From the IMG/VR virus record IMGVR_UViG_3300048912_000094, positions 1-56,738 of that record: a stretch of DNA of 56,738 nucleotides. The stretch is one strand, 5' to 3'. Numbering within the stretch: position 1 is the first letter of the stretch; every line of letters starts with the position of its first letter. Below, piece after piece: positions 25,057 through 30,887 of this stretch. The stretch comes from a virus. The notes under the pieces are model-generated. The model saw only the letters and a program-made list of their open reading frames with translations, was not told the DNA's origin and made no database searches. Position numbers and translations under genes: made by a program.

Positions 25057-25344
25057 ATGAACATCCCGTTCAAGAAGACCGAACCCACCAAGCTCGAAGA
25101 GGAACTGGATCGTCTGCTGACCGAACTCCACAACGAGGAGCCCGACTCCGAACGGTACTCCGCTATCGCCGACCAGGTGGCCAAGCTCTACAAGCTCAAG
25201 GAAGTTGATTCCAAGAACAATCTGAGCAAGGACGCTGTGCTGTCGTCGATCTCGAGTATCCTCGGTATCGCGCTCATCGTCGGATACGAGCACGGACATG
25301 CCGTTACCACGAAGGCTTTCTCGTTCGTGACCAAGAACCGATAA
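25057..25344 (+). CDS. Array small membrane protein A
   Basis: A 95-aa protein of unknown function. Residues 10-55 are charged and probably coiled coil; residues about 61-77 (VLSSISSILGIALIVGY) form one membrane segment near the C-terminus. It lies alone between promoter P1 and a strong terminator. Its codons are more GC-ending than most array genes. I recall similar proteins (KDAVLSSISSILGI) in other phages but no function. Confidence 0.75.
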   Translation: MNIPFKKTEPTKLEEELDRLLTELHNEEPDSERYSAIADQVAKLYKLKEVDSKNNLSKDAVLSSISSILGIALIVGYEHGHAVTTKAFSFVTKNR

Positions 25345-25368
25345 TTCTGAATCACCACCCGCAGGTCT

Positions 25369-25420
25369 AAAACAGACGGCGTGTAGACCCCTAACAAGGT
25401 TTACACGTCGTTTGTTTTTT
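25369..25420 (+). terminator. Rho-independent terminator after array gene A
   Basis: A 16-bp arm (25370-25385, AAACAGACGGCGTGTA) pairs with 25402-25417 with two mismatched or wobble positions, and a T-run reaches 25420. Its sequence differs from the CCCC-GCAA-GGGG terminators of the rest of the array. Confidence 0.85.
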
Positions 25421-25464
25421 CGCATGGTTTACAAGGGGTATAATGAGACCCCCTATAGATTGGA
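25420..25464 (+). promoter_or_regulatory. Array promoter-leader block P2
   Basis: TCGCA at 25420-25424, GTTTACA, TATAAT at 25439-25444 and a slightly diverged leader (TGAGACCCCCTATAG, ATTGGA). The next ATG is 25471. It directly abuts the preceding terminator. Confidence 0.85.
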
Positions 25465-25470
25465 AAATTC

Positions 25471-25719
25471 ATGCGAAATGTTGGTGGTAAAGCCGCGCTC
25501 GCATACATCATCTCTTGCCTTGCCCTCTGTGGCATATTCGTACTCAAGGGTAGCGTATCCATGGCGAAAGCCAGTCGAGCTCAGAAGCTCGAGAAGGACG
25601 CCCAGAACTACGCAACCTACCAAGTATTGAAGTTGTTCATGGATGACAAGGTGAAGACGAAGGATGATATGGAGCGCGAATACCAGTTCGCTTACATGAA
25701 CTACCGAGCACATAATTGA
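25471..25719 (+). CDS. Array small membrane protein B
   Basis: An 82-aa protein with an N-terminal membrane segment (about 8-27, ALAYIISCLALCGIFVLKGS) and a charged helical tail. The tail NYATYQVLKLFMDDKVKTKD plus EREYQFAYMNYRAH aligns with the tail of array protein F at 26845 (NYANSVIWRMYLDDKIRDDE, EWTFAY), so the two are diverged paralogues. The function is unknown. Confidence 0.75.
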   Translation: MRNVGGKAALAYIISCLALCGIFVLKGSVSMAKASRAQKLEKDAQNYATYQVLKLFMDDKVKTKDDMEREYQFAYMNYRAHN

Positions 25720-25727
25720 TCTCAAAA

Positions 25728-25753
25728 GCCCGCCCCGCAAGGGGTTTGGGTTA
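25728..25753 (+). terminator. Array terminator (CCCC-GCAA-GGGG type)
   Basis: CCC-G-CCCC-GCAA-GGGG-TTT-GGGTT hairpin immediately after array gene B. The tail is short (GGTTAAG) compared with other copies. Confidence 0.75.
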
Positions 25754-25762
25754 AGCATTTCC

Positions 25763-25806
25763 TCGCAAATTTTACAGGGGCTATAAATGAGACCCCTACG
25801 TTTGGA
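25763..25806 (+). promoter_or_regulatory. Array promoter-leader block P3
   Basis: TCGCA 25763-25767, TTTTACA, -10 variant TATAAA at 25782-25787, leader TGAGACCCCTACG then TTTGGAG. It serves ATG 25812. Confidence 0.82.
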
Positions 25807-25811
25807 GCGAA

Positions 25812-26102
25812 ATGCTTAAAGCACTACTTCGTAGTATCAGCTTCTACGCGTTCACGACGCTGAATTTGATCTACGCCTACCGAGCCCTCAAGCGTGAAGC
25901 CGTTAAGCTGGCTGAGACCGAGAAGGCTAGCAACAAGTGGCACTACGTTGCTATCAGGATGGCACGTGGAGAGTACAACATCAGCGGTGAAGGCTTGGAA
26001 AGGATCTACTACGACTTCAAGTTCAACGACGTTGCCGCTCAATACCATGCACCAGCAGCAACAGTGAAGTTTGTCAGGGTGAAGCCCCAGAAGGAAGGCT
26101 GA
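25812..26102 (+). CDS. Array small membrane protein C
   Basis: A 96-aa protein. Its N-terminus is hydrophobic (LLRSISFYAFTTLNLIYAY, about 5-23) and followed by a helical charged domain (AVKLAETEKASNKWHYVAIR) and GEGLERIYYDFKFNDVAAQY. The membrane-anchor-then-soluble-helix layout resembles array proteins B and F. The function is unknown. Confidence 0.7.
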   Translation: MLKALLRSISFYAFTTLNLIYAYRALKREAVKLAETEKASNKWHYVAIRMARGEYNISGEGLERIYYDFKFNDVAAQYHAPAATVKFVRVKPQKEG

Positions 26103-26117
26103 TCACAGCAGTCTCAT

Positions 26118-26152
26118 AGCTAAGGCCCGGCCCCACACGGGCTTTAGCTTTC
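26118..26152 (+). terminator. Array terminator
   Basis: AGCTAAGGCCCG (26118-26129) pairs with CGGGCTTTAGCT (26138-26149) around an eight-base loop, followed by TTCG. It is a variant of the array terminator with a longer stem. Confidence 0.8.
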
Positions 26153-26168
26153 GCCCATTTGTCCTAAT

Positions 26169-26212
26169 TCGCACGGAATACAAGGCCTATAATGAGACCC
26201 CTATTGATTGGA
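26169..26212 (+). promoter_or_regulatory. Array promoter-leader block P4
   Basis: TCGCA 26169-26173, ATACAAGGCC, TATAAT at 26188-26193, leader TGAGACCCCTATTG then ATTGGA. It serves ATG 26219. Confidence 0.85.
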
Positions 26213-26218
26213 CAAACC

Positions 26219-26404
26219 ATGCCCGCTCCCCGTTTCGACATCAACTTTGCTCAGCAGCAGATCGTTAGCCCGCTGGCTGACCTCAACCGCGCCATCGACG
26301 AGATGAACCGCGATCGCAAGATCGCCAACATCCGTCTGATCGGTACGTGCGTAGGTTTCGCCATTGGTGCAGCAACCGCTGTCGGCATCATGATCAAGAA
26401 GTAA
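26219..26404 (+). CDS. Array small membrane protein D
   Basis: A 61-aa protein starting MPAPRFDINFAQQQIV, with an amphipathic helix (DLNRAIDEMNRDRKIANIR) and a C-terminal membrane segment (about 38-58, IRLIGTCVGFAIGAATAVGI) ending in KK. An upstream ATG in frame lies inside the -10 box and is not a real start. The function is unknown. Confidence 0.7.
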   Translation: MPAPRFDINFAQQQIVSPLADLNRAIDEMNRDRKIANIRLIGTCVGFAIGAATAVGIMIKK

Positions 26405-26436
26405 GACCGACAAACTAACCATCAAAGATCTCAACG

Positions 26437-26462
26437 CCCAGCCCCGCAAGGGGTTTGGGTTT
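26437..26462 (+). terminator. Array terminator (CCCC-GCAA-GGGG type)
   Basis: CCCA-GCCCC-GCAA-GGGGT-TTGGGTTT hairpin about 30 bases after gene D. Confidence 0.8.
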
Positions 26463-26463
26463 C

Positions 26464-26490
26464 GTCAAAATGAGAGTGTTCTCTAAAAGG
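26464..26490 (+). other. Possible remnant of a lost array gene leader
   Basis: GTCAAAATGAGAGTGTTCTC followed by TAAAAGG closely matches the leader of the gene at 27477 (GTCAAAATAGGAGTGTTCTC, TAAATG), but no gene follows; block P5 begins directly. I read it as the scar of a deleted cassette. Confidence 0.45.
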
Positions 26491-26532
26491 TCGCATGTAA
26501 TACAAGGCCTATAATGAGACCCCTACGAAAGG
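26491..26532 (+). promoter_or_regulatory. Array promoter-leader block P5
   Basis: TCGCA 26491-26495, ATACAAGGCC, TATAAT at 26510-26515, leader TGAGACCCCTACG. The ribosome site here is AAAGG instead of TTGGA. It serves ATG 26541. Confidence 0.84.
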
Positions 26533-26540
26533 TTTGCGTC

Positions 26541-26759
26541 ATGCTCATCTACTTCGTGATCGCGATCGTCATGTTCGCTCTCGGCTACGTTGCCGCCCTC
26601 ATCAAGACCAACTCTACTATGACCCGCGTCGTGAACTCCTCTCTTAAGGAGGCCGACCGAATCAAGAAGGTTGCTCACAAGGAAGGCTGGGACATGGCTC
26701 TGAACGACCGCTCGATGATCGCATCCAAGTACCACGAGTACTACCCGGACAAGAAGTAG
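26541..26759 (+). CDS. Array small membrane protein E
   Basis: A 72-aa protein beginning directly with a membrane segment (MLIYFVIAIVMFALGYVAAL) and then a soluble tail (SLKEADRIKKVAHKEGWDMA to KYHEYYPDKK). The GW-containing tail resembles that of the protein at 27998 (HDAAFDNGWESCKKYY). The in-frame ATG in the -10 box is rejected as start. The function is unknown. Confidence 0.72.
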   Translation: MLIYFVIAIVMFALGYVAALIKTNSTMTRVVNSSLKEADRIKKVAHKEGWDMALNDRSMIASKYHEYYPDKK

Positions 26760-26766
26760 TCTCAAC

Positions 26767-26793
26767 ACCCAGCCCCGCAAGGGGTTTGGGTTT
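26767..26793 (+). terminator. Array terminator (CCCC-GCAA-GGGG type)
   Basis: CCCA-GCCCC-GCAA-GGGGT-TTGGGTTT hairpin right after gene E, running directly into the TCGCA of P6. Confidence 0.82.
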
Positions 26794-26838
26794 CGCACGT
26801 TTTACAAGGGCTATTATGAGACCCCTACTACGATTGGA
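26793..26838 (+). promoter_or_regulatory. Array promoter-leader block P6
   Basis: TCGCA 26793-26797, TTTTACAAGGGC, -10 variant TATTAT at 26812-26817, leader TGAGACCCCTACTACG then ATTGGA. It serves ATG 26845. Confidence 0.82.
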
Positions 26839-26844
26839 ATCATT

Positions 26845-27087
26845 ATGAAAAAGATCCTTTACACTCTAGGTGTTGTCGCCCCCTTTGCCATTCTACAAAC
26901 CGTCATACTCATGAAGGACCACGCCGAACGCAAGCGCATTAATCGAACCATAGCTGAGAACTGTGCTCGTAACTACGCCAACTCCGTCATTTGGAGGATG
27001 TATCTGGATGACAAAATCCGGGACGATGAACACAAAAAGATCGAATGGACTTTTGCTTACACAACCCATCTTCTAGAGAATCACTAA
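26845..27087 (+). CDS. Array small membrane protein F
   Basis: An 80-aa protein with an N-terminal membrane segment (about 4-24, ILYTLGVVAPFAILQTVILM) and a charged helical tail. NYANSVIWRMYLDDKIRDDE and EWTFAYTTHLLENH align with array protein B, its likely paralogue. The function is unknown. Confidence 0.72.
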   Translation: MKKILYTLGVVAPFAILQTVILMKDHAERKRINRTIAENCARNYANSVIWRMYLDDKIRDDEHKKIEWTFAYTTHLLENH

Positions 27088-27091
27088 ACGA

Positions 27092-27118
27092 GCCCGCCCC
27101 GCAAGGGGTTTGGGTTTC
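27092..27118 (+). terminator. Array terminator (CCCC-GCAA-GGGG type)
   Basis: CCC-G-CCCC-GCAA-GGGG-TTT-GGGTTT hairpin just after gene F. Confidence 0.82.
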
Positions 27119-27162
27119 GCACAGTTTACAAGGCCTATAATGAGACCCCTACTACGATTGGA
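27117..27162 (+). promoter_or_regulatory. Array promoter-leader block P7
   Basis: TCGCA 27117-27121, GTTTACAAGGCC, TATAAT at 27136-27141, leader TGAGACCCCTACTACG then ATTGGA. It serves ATG 27168. Confidence 0.85.
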
Positions 27163-27167
27163 CCATC

Positions 27168-27416
27168 ATGCTCTTTGGACGAAACAAAGACCGCGCGATC
27201 CAGGTTAAGATGGTCAAGACCCCCAAGGACGGAGATTCCTCCACGAACAGCCACATCACTGTCGACCCTGAAACTGTCAAGCTCATTGCTGAGCGAAGCA
27301 AGGAAGTGTTGAAGGTCGGTGCCGCTGTCGTGATCGGAATCTACGCAGCCATCAAGGCGATTGACACAGCTAGCCAGATCGCGGTCAAGAAGACACGAAG
27401 CGCTGACAACGACTAG
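27168..27416 (+). CDS. Array small membrane protein G
   Basis: An 82-aa protein with a basic N-terminus (MLFGRNKDRAIQVKMVKTPK), a helical middle (ETVKLIAERSKEVLK) and one membrane segment (about 49-66, KVGAAVVIGIYAAIKAI) followed by a short charged tail. The function is unknown. Confidence 0.72.
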   Translation: MLFGRNKDRAIQVKMVKTPKDGDSSTNSHITVDPETVKLIAERSKEVLKVGAAVVIGIYAAIKAIDTASQIAVKKTRSADND

Positions 27417-27425
27417 TAAAACCTC

Positions 27426-27452
27426 AACCCGCCCCGCAAGGGGTTTGGGTTT
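27426..27452 (+). terminator. Array terminator (CCCC-GCAA-GGGG type)
   Basis: AACCC-G-CCCC-GCAA-GGGG-TTTGGGTTT hairpin after gene G. The next gene (27477) has no array promoter, so some read-through is likely. Confidence 0.8.
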
Positions 27453-27476
27453 CGTCAAAATAGGAGTGTTCTCTAA

Positions 27477-27686
27477 ATGTTCCGACGCAAAAAGAAGTTC
27501 TTCTACGTTATGACCATCGAATCCCCGTCGGTAAACCGCAAAGGCACTATCAGTGCATGGATCAAGTGGCAAGAATCAAGCGAGGAGCTATACAAATACT
27601 TGTTCGAGGACGCTTGTAAGCATATCGGTACAGATCCCAAATATACATACACTATGTTCTGGACGGTGATACCTTTCAAATTCTAA
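27477..27686 (+). CDS. Array small soluble protein H
   Basis: A 69-aa protein without a clear membrane segment: MFRRKKKFFYVMTIESPSVN, then GTISAWIKWQESSEELYKYL and ending YTMFWTVIPFKF. It is preceded by GTCAAAATAGGAG, in which AGGAG is the ribosome site, rather than by a P-type block. Its base composition is richer in A+T than its neighbours. No family is recognised. Confidence 0.65.
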   Translation: MFRRKKKFFYVMTIESPSVNRKGTISAWIKWQESSEELYKYLFEDACKHIGTDPKYTYTMFWTVIPFKF

Positions 27687-27707
27687 AATTTTCCGCCGGG
27701 GAAAATT
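27687..27707 (+). terminator. Hairpin after gene H
   Basis: AATTTTCC (27687-27694) pairs perfectly with GGAAAATT (27700-27707) around a GC-rich loop. It probably ends transcription of gene H. The T-run is inside the stem. Confidence 0.6.
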
Positions 27708-27717
27708 CGGTAGAACC

Positions 27718-27761
27718 TCGCAAATAATACACGGCCTATAATGAGACCCCTACCGATTGGA
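27718..27761 (+). promoter_or_regulatory. Array promoter-leader block P8
   Basis: TCGCA 27718-27722, AATACACGGCC, TATAAT at 27737-27742, leader TGAGACCCCTACC then GATTGGA. It serves ATG 27768. Confidence 0.84.
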
Positions 27762-27767
27762 ATCGAC

Positions 27768-27935
27768 ATGCCCTTCGCCAAGATTGCTGCTGTCGCCGCT
27801 GTTTCGAGCGTTGCTGCTCTGATCGGAGTTTATGCCTATGGCACTAAGCTCCTGATTGAGGAGGACGCCAAGAAGCAGTGTGACGACATCTTCGCACTCG
27901 CTCGCGAATTGTACGCCGAGAAGAACCGCGCCTGA
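27768..27935 (+). CDS. Array small membrane protein I
   Basis: A 55-aa protein: one N-terminal membrane segment (about 4-24, AKIAAVAAVSSVAALIGVYA), then a charged helix EEDAKKQCDDIFALARELYA. The in-frame ATG at 27741 lies in the -10 box and is not used. The function is unknown. Confidence 0.7.
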   Translation: MPFAKIAAVAAVSSVAALIGVYAYGTKLLIEEDAKKQCDDIFALARELYAEKNRA

Positions 27936-27942
27936 TTTCTCA

Positions 27943-27976
27943 AAAGCCTCTGAACCCCACAAGGGGTTTATGCTTT
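27943..27976 (+). terminator. Array terminator (CCCC-ACAA-GGGG type)
   Basis: AAAGC...AACCCC-ACAA-GGGGTT...GCTTT hairpin following gene I, with the loop ACAA instead of GCAA. Confidence 0.78.
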
Positions 27977-27997
27977 CGTCAAATAAACGGAGTAGTA

Positions 27998-28159
27998 ATG
28001 AATCGCAAAATGCTTACCGTCGCCACAACCATCGTCGTATTCGCATTCAAATACCAAAAACGTGAGATGAAGCGAGTACACGACGCAGCATTCGACAACG
28101 GCTGGGAAAGCTGCAAGAAGTACTACAACATCAAGGACAACGATGAGGATGAATCATGA
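27998..28159 (+). CDS. Array small protein J
   Basis: A 53-aa protein: MNRKMLTVATTIVVFAFKYQ (weak membrane anchor), then KREMKRVHDAAFDNGWESCK and an acidic end. GGAGTAGTA precedes ATG 27998. It has no array promoter and overlaps the next gene (ATGA). The tail resembles that of array protein E. Confidence 0.6.
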   Translation: MNRKMLTVATTIVVFAFKYQKREMKRVHDAAFDNGWESCKKYYNIKDNDEDES

Positions 28160-28290
28160 ACGACAAAGTCAAGGCTGACGCGATCCTTTTCGCGATCATT
28201 CTTGGCTTCATCATCATGATCTCGGAGAACTACGAGCTAGCACTTATGTTCTTCGTAATCGCCTGGTCTATCAAATTCTACAAGCGCTAA
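28156..28290 (+). CDS. Array small membrane protein K
   Basis: A 44-aa protein with two hydrophobic stretches, ILFAIILGFIIMI (about 10-22) and ELALMFFVIAWSIKF (about 27-41). It may be a two-pass hairpin. ATG 28156 overlaps the stop of gene J, suggesting the two are co-translated. The function is unknown; it is small enough to be holin-like or toxin-like, but nothing more supports that. Confidence 0.6.
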   Translation: MNDKVKADAILFAIILGFIIMISENYELALMFFVIAWSIKFYKR

Positions 28291-28296
28291 TAGGCC

Positions 28297-28339
28297 TCGC
28301 ACAAAAAACAAGCCCTATAATGAGACCCCTACGATTGGA
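28297..28339 (+). promoter_or_regulatory. Array promoter-leader block P9
   Basis: TCGCA 28297-28301, AAAACAAGCCC, TATAAT at 28316-28321, leader TGAGACCCCTACG then ATTGGAG. It serves ATG 28346. No terminator separates it from gene K. Confidence 0.85.
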
Positions 28340-28345
28340 GACATC

Positions 28346-28540
28346 ATGCCCAACGCCAAGAACTCCACCACCAAGCCCCTCTCCCCCGAAGAGGCCGCTC
28401 GCATCGCTGCTGTCAAGAGCGACATGAGGAAGACGCTGCTCAAGTACATCGTCATCAAGACTGTCGTCGTTGTCGGCATCGGCGTGATCGCCGGAATCGC
28501 GAAGAAGGCTATCGAGGTGGACATTCCCACCGAAGGCTGA
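28346..28540 (+). CDS. Array small membrane protein L
   Basis: A 64-aa protein with a polar N-terminus (KPLSPEEAARIAAVKSDMRK) and one membrane segment (about 33-52, KYIVIKTVVVVGIGVIAGIA) near the C-terminus. GC-ending codons suggest good expression. The function is unknown. Confidence 0.72.
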   Translation: MPNAKNSTTKPLSPEEAARIAAVKSDMRKTLLKYIVIKTVVVVGIGVIAGIAKKAIEVDIPTEG

Positions 28541-28558
28541 TATTCCCCGTAAGACCTC

Positions 28559-28593
28559 AACAGCTCAGACCCCCACAAGGGGTTTGAGTTTCG
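28559..28593 (+). terminator. Array terminator (CCCC-ACAA-GGGG type)
   Basis: AACAGCTCAG-ACCCC-CACAA-GGGGT-TTGAGTTT: a GCTCA/TGAGTT outer stem and a CCCC/GGGG inner stem. The genes downstream to 29423 lack a P block, so read-through or another promoter must serve them. Confidence 0.78.
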
Positions 28594-28608
28594 CGAAAGG
28601 GATATTTC

Positions 28609-28911
28609 GTGGAGAAATTCACGATCAACGACAAGTGGCGAACTAAGACTCGCTGCGAACTCAGAGCCTTGGTCGCGAAACTCGACCACGTCATGGTGAC
28701 CAAGGATATGCACAAGAAGTTTGGCGTATCCGAGAACTCGTTCCGCTACGTGCTCACCTTGCTCAGGGAGGAAGAAGGATACGTTGTAACGTATCTTCAA
28801 GGTCTTACGACCGTCAACGGCGAAACCAAAGCAATCAAAGTTCTTTCCACACCCGGGACGAACTATCGCGAAGTCTGGGACCACAGATTTCGTATTCTCG
28901 ACCAGTACTAG
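28609..28911 (+). CDS. Stand-alone homologue of the RNAP-like protein's N-terminal domain
   Basis: A 100-aa protein with a predicted winged-helix-like domain: VTKDMHKKFGVSENSFRYVL, then REEEGYVVTYLQ, a loop and IKVLSTPGTNYREVWDHRFR. The same order occurs in the 901-aa protein at 53.7 kb, residues about 139-215: SLGVSKERLKTAVGMLVNDD, then YTLHYVQIP, then LKVLAPPGMTYKEVYANRDK. They are clearly homologous by eye. It may bind DNA or compete with the large protein; function is inferred. GTG 28609 follows AAAGGGATATTTC. Confidence 0.75.
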   Translation: MEKFTINDKWRTKTRCELRALVAKLDHVMVTKDMHKKFGVSENSFRYVLTLLREEEGYVVTYLQGLTTVNGETKAIKVLSTPGTNYREVWDHRFRILDQY

Positions 28912-28923
28912 GGGGATATTCCC

Positions 28924-29178
28924 ATGACCGAGAACGAGACCAAGAAGAACCCGATCAGCAAGGGCATCAACGAAGCTGTCGGACGACTCAAGGAAGCCTG
29001 GGACGAAAACCCCATTGGGGTACTACTGGCCGGTGCTGCATTCTTCACGGGAGCGGCCAAGTTCATCGACTCCTTCGGCAGCTACCAGAGCAAGCGGGCC
29101 TACGCCAAGGAAGCCGAAGAGCGAGCCAAGACCTATCGGACAAAGGGCCGCTACGGTCGCCCTGACTTCAGCAGCTAG
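28924..29178 (+). CDS. Array small membrane protein M
   Basis: An 84-aa protein: polar helical N-terminus (GINEAVGRLKEAWDENP), one short membrane segment (about 31-48, IGVLLAGAAFFTGAAKFI), then a basic C-terminal tail. GGGGGATATTCCC precedes ATG 28924. The function is unknown. Confidence 0.72.
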   Translation: MTENETKKNPISKGINEAVGRLKEAWDENPIGVLLAGAAFFTGAAKFIDSFGSYQSKRAYAKEAEERAKTYRTKGRYGRPDFSS

Positions 29179-29192
29179 ACAGGAGAAGTATC

Positions 29193-29423
29193 GTGAGTGA
29201 AGAAGTCTTCGACATCACCGCCCCGAACAACAAGCTCGAGGCCGAGAAGAACGAAGCGGTCGACAAGCTCATCCAGGCGTCCGACAACATCGTGGGTGAC
29301 TTGAAGCGGGTGATCATCAAACCATACCTGAAGAGCGCGGCATTCAGGTGGGGTCTGGTCATCGTGGCCATCACCATCGTCAAGACCACCGGCAAGATCA
29401 TCATCGAGCGCGGAAAGCGCTAA
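29193..29423 (+). CDS. Array small membrane protein N
   Basis: A 76-aa protein: acidic then amphipathic N-terminus (NKLEAEKNEAVDKLIQASDN) and a C-terminal membrane segment (about 52-68, RWGLVIVAITIVKTTGK) ending ERGKR. GTG 29193 after AGGAGAAG. It probably shares a transcript with the genes at 28609 and 28924. Confidence 0.72.
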   Translation: MSEEVFDITAPNNKLEAEKNEAVDKLIQASDNIVGDLKRVIIKPYLKSAAFRWGLVIVAITIVKTTGKIIIERGKR

Positions 29424-29437
29424 AAAGGCCTCTGACC

Positions 29438-29486
29438 TCGCAAGAAAAACAAGGCCTATAATGAGACCCCTACCACTCAGATTGGA
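29438..29486 (+). promoter_or_regulatory. Array promoter-leader block P10
   Basis: TCGCA 29438-29442, AAAACAAGGCC, TATAAT at 29457-29462, leader TGAGACCCCTACC with a few extra bases before ATTGGA. It serves ATG 29494. Confidence 0.84.
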
Positions 29487-29493
29487 AACCATC

Positions 29494-29784
29494 ATGTTCT
29501 TCTCCCCCAAGGACCCCGAGGCCAAGAAGACTGGACTCCTCACCCGCATCATGCAGGACGTGGACAAGAAGATGGGTCGTACCCCCGCTGAAGGCGAGGA
29601 CGTTACTCCCGAATCGCGATCGGATGTCAAGAAGACACTGATCGTACTCGGAGCCGTCACCGTCGCCGCCGGAGGTGCGGCCCTCGTCGCGTTCAAGTTC
29701 CTCAGCGATGTCGCGAAGGACGTCCAGGACTCCACCACCGACGAGGACACCGACGAAGACGAAGAGAACACCGAGGAAGACTGA
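29494..29784 (+). CDS. Array small membrane protein O with acidic tail
   Basis: A 96-aa protein: helical N-terminus (TGLLTRIMQDVDKKMG), a membrane segment (about 48-70, TLIVLGAVTVAAGGAALVAF) and a strongly acidic C-terminal tail of D/E/T. The in-frame ATG at 29461 is in the -10 box. The function is unknown. Confidence 0.72.
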   Translation: MFFSPKDPEAKKTGLLTRIMQDVDKKMGRTPAEGEDVTPESRSDVKKTLIVLGAVTVAAGGAALVAFKFLSDVAKDVQDSTTDEDTDEDEENTEED

Positions 29785-29808
29785 CTGATCCAGTAGTACC
29801 GCTCAATT

Positions 29809-29838
29809 CCCAGACCCCCACAAGGGGTTTGGGTTTCG
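29809..29838 (+). terminator. Array terminator (CCCC-ACAA-GGGG type)
   Basis: CCCAGACCCC-CACAA-GGGGTTTGGG hairpin followed by TTTCG. The next genes (29861 to 31924) follow without a P block. Confidence 0.8.
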
Positions 29839-29860
29839 CATTTCTCGGAAAGGTTCGGTC

Positions 29861-30241
29861 GTGAAGAAGTTTCTTCGAACGGCGAAGGTCGTTCTCCAAG
29901 CCATCCACGTACAGCCGGAGACTCAGTATGCATATCTGATCATCTCCGGAGCGGGTATGGGTCTGGCCTCCATGTCGGGATGGATGGCCTACTACAAGAA
30001 GGACTCCGAACTCGCCGAGTACAAGCGGACGATTGTTCCTTACGACTACAACACCATGTTGGTCGTTCCAGAAGGAACTCTTCGAGGAGCCCGAGAACAC
30101 GGTAAGGTGTTCCGACACTGGGTCAGTGAGGCGGACGGTTATCGTGTCAACTTCTACACGTTGGCAGAGAAGACCGACCACGAAATCGAATACGAAGAAA
30201 ACATGAAAGCTCGCATCAAAAATGATGAAGAGCCCGAATAG
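29861..30241 (+). CDS. Membrane-anchored hypothetical protein
   Basis: A 126-aa protein with one membrane segment (about 25-44, YLIISGAGMGLASMSGWMAY) and a soluble domain rich in Tyr and acidic residues (YKRTIVPYDYNTMLVVPEGT). GTG 29861 follows GAAAGG. No family is recognised. It lies directly upstream of the lipoprotein gene and may be co-expressed with it. Confidence 0.7.
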   Translation: MKKFLRTAKVVLQAIHVQPETQYAYLIISGAGMGLASMSGWMAYYKKDSELAEYKRTIVPYDYNTMLVVPEGTLRGAREHGKVFRHWVSEADGYRVNFYTLAEKTDHEIEYEENMKARIKNDEEPE

Positions 30242-30253
30242 CAGGGGGAAGAA

Positions 30254-30877
30254 GTGTCCAGAAAGACGACGGGTCTTACGGGAAACGTCATAGCCATATT
30301 CGCCATCCTCGCGTTCATGGTGATGGCTCTGCTGACGGCGTGCGGAAGCTCCTCGGGGGAGTCTTCCAGCGTTCCGAAGAGCCTCATCGGGACTTGGTAC
30401 CAGCATGGTACGGATGGTGAAGATCTCGCAAGAGCAGAGGTGACTGCGGGCGGGATACAGATCTGGGTTGTTGGGCGCGACTCGAGCTACATCTACTGGC
30501 TCGGAACGTTCGACGGCACCAAGTCAACCGCCACGCCATTCACGTACTACTCGCACGGCGACCAAGATGCTCTGGCCACCTACATGCTGGCCTCCGAGGA
30601 GAAGGACAAGCCGTTCAAGTACAAGGACGGCGTACTCAGCTACAAGTACTCGATCCTCGGCGTTTCAACTACCGTTCGTCTCACCAAGAACGAGCCTTCC
30701 GGCGTAGTCCCTACGGTCACCGTGACTGATCACCACGGTGTCTATATTCCGTCGACGCGGAAGACCTCGAAGCCGCATCAGGGTCCTCGCAAGGAAGCAC
30801 GACAGCCTGCGAAGGTTCTTCCGCCGAAGGCTCCAGCACCCGCCTACAAAGCTCCCAGCGTCAAGACCAAGCGATAG
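30254..30877 (+). CDS. Phage-encoded lipoprotein
   Basis: A 207-aa exported protein. The N-terminus MSRKTTGLTG plus the hydrophobic stretch IAIFAILAFMVMALL ends in a lipobox L27-T-A-C30, followed by GSSSGESSS. A soluble domain follows (IGTWYQHGTDGEDLARAEVT to LSYKYSILGVSTTVRLTKNE; lipocalin-like GTW start), then a Pro/Lys-rich tail. Lipoproteins in phage accessory regions often block superinfection or alter the envelope; that role is inferred. GTG 30254 follows GGGGGAAG. Confidence 0.8.
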   Translation: MSRKTTGLTGNVIAIFAILAFMVMALLTACGSSSGESSSVPKSLIGTWYQHGTDGEDLARAEVTAGGIQIWVVGRDSSYIYWLGTFDGTKSTATPFTYYSHGDQDALATYMLASEEKDKPFKYKDGVLSYKYSILGVSTTVRLTKNEPSGVVPTVTVTDHHGVYIPSTRKTSKPHQGPRKEARQPAKVLPPKAPAPAYKAPSVKTKR

Positions 30878-30887
30878 GGATATCCGC

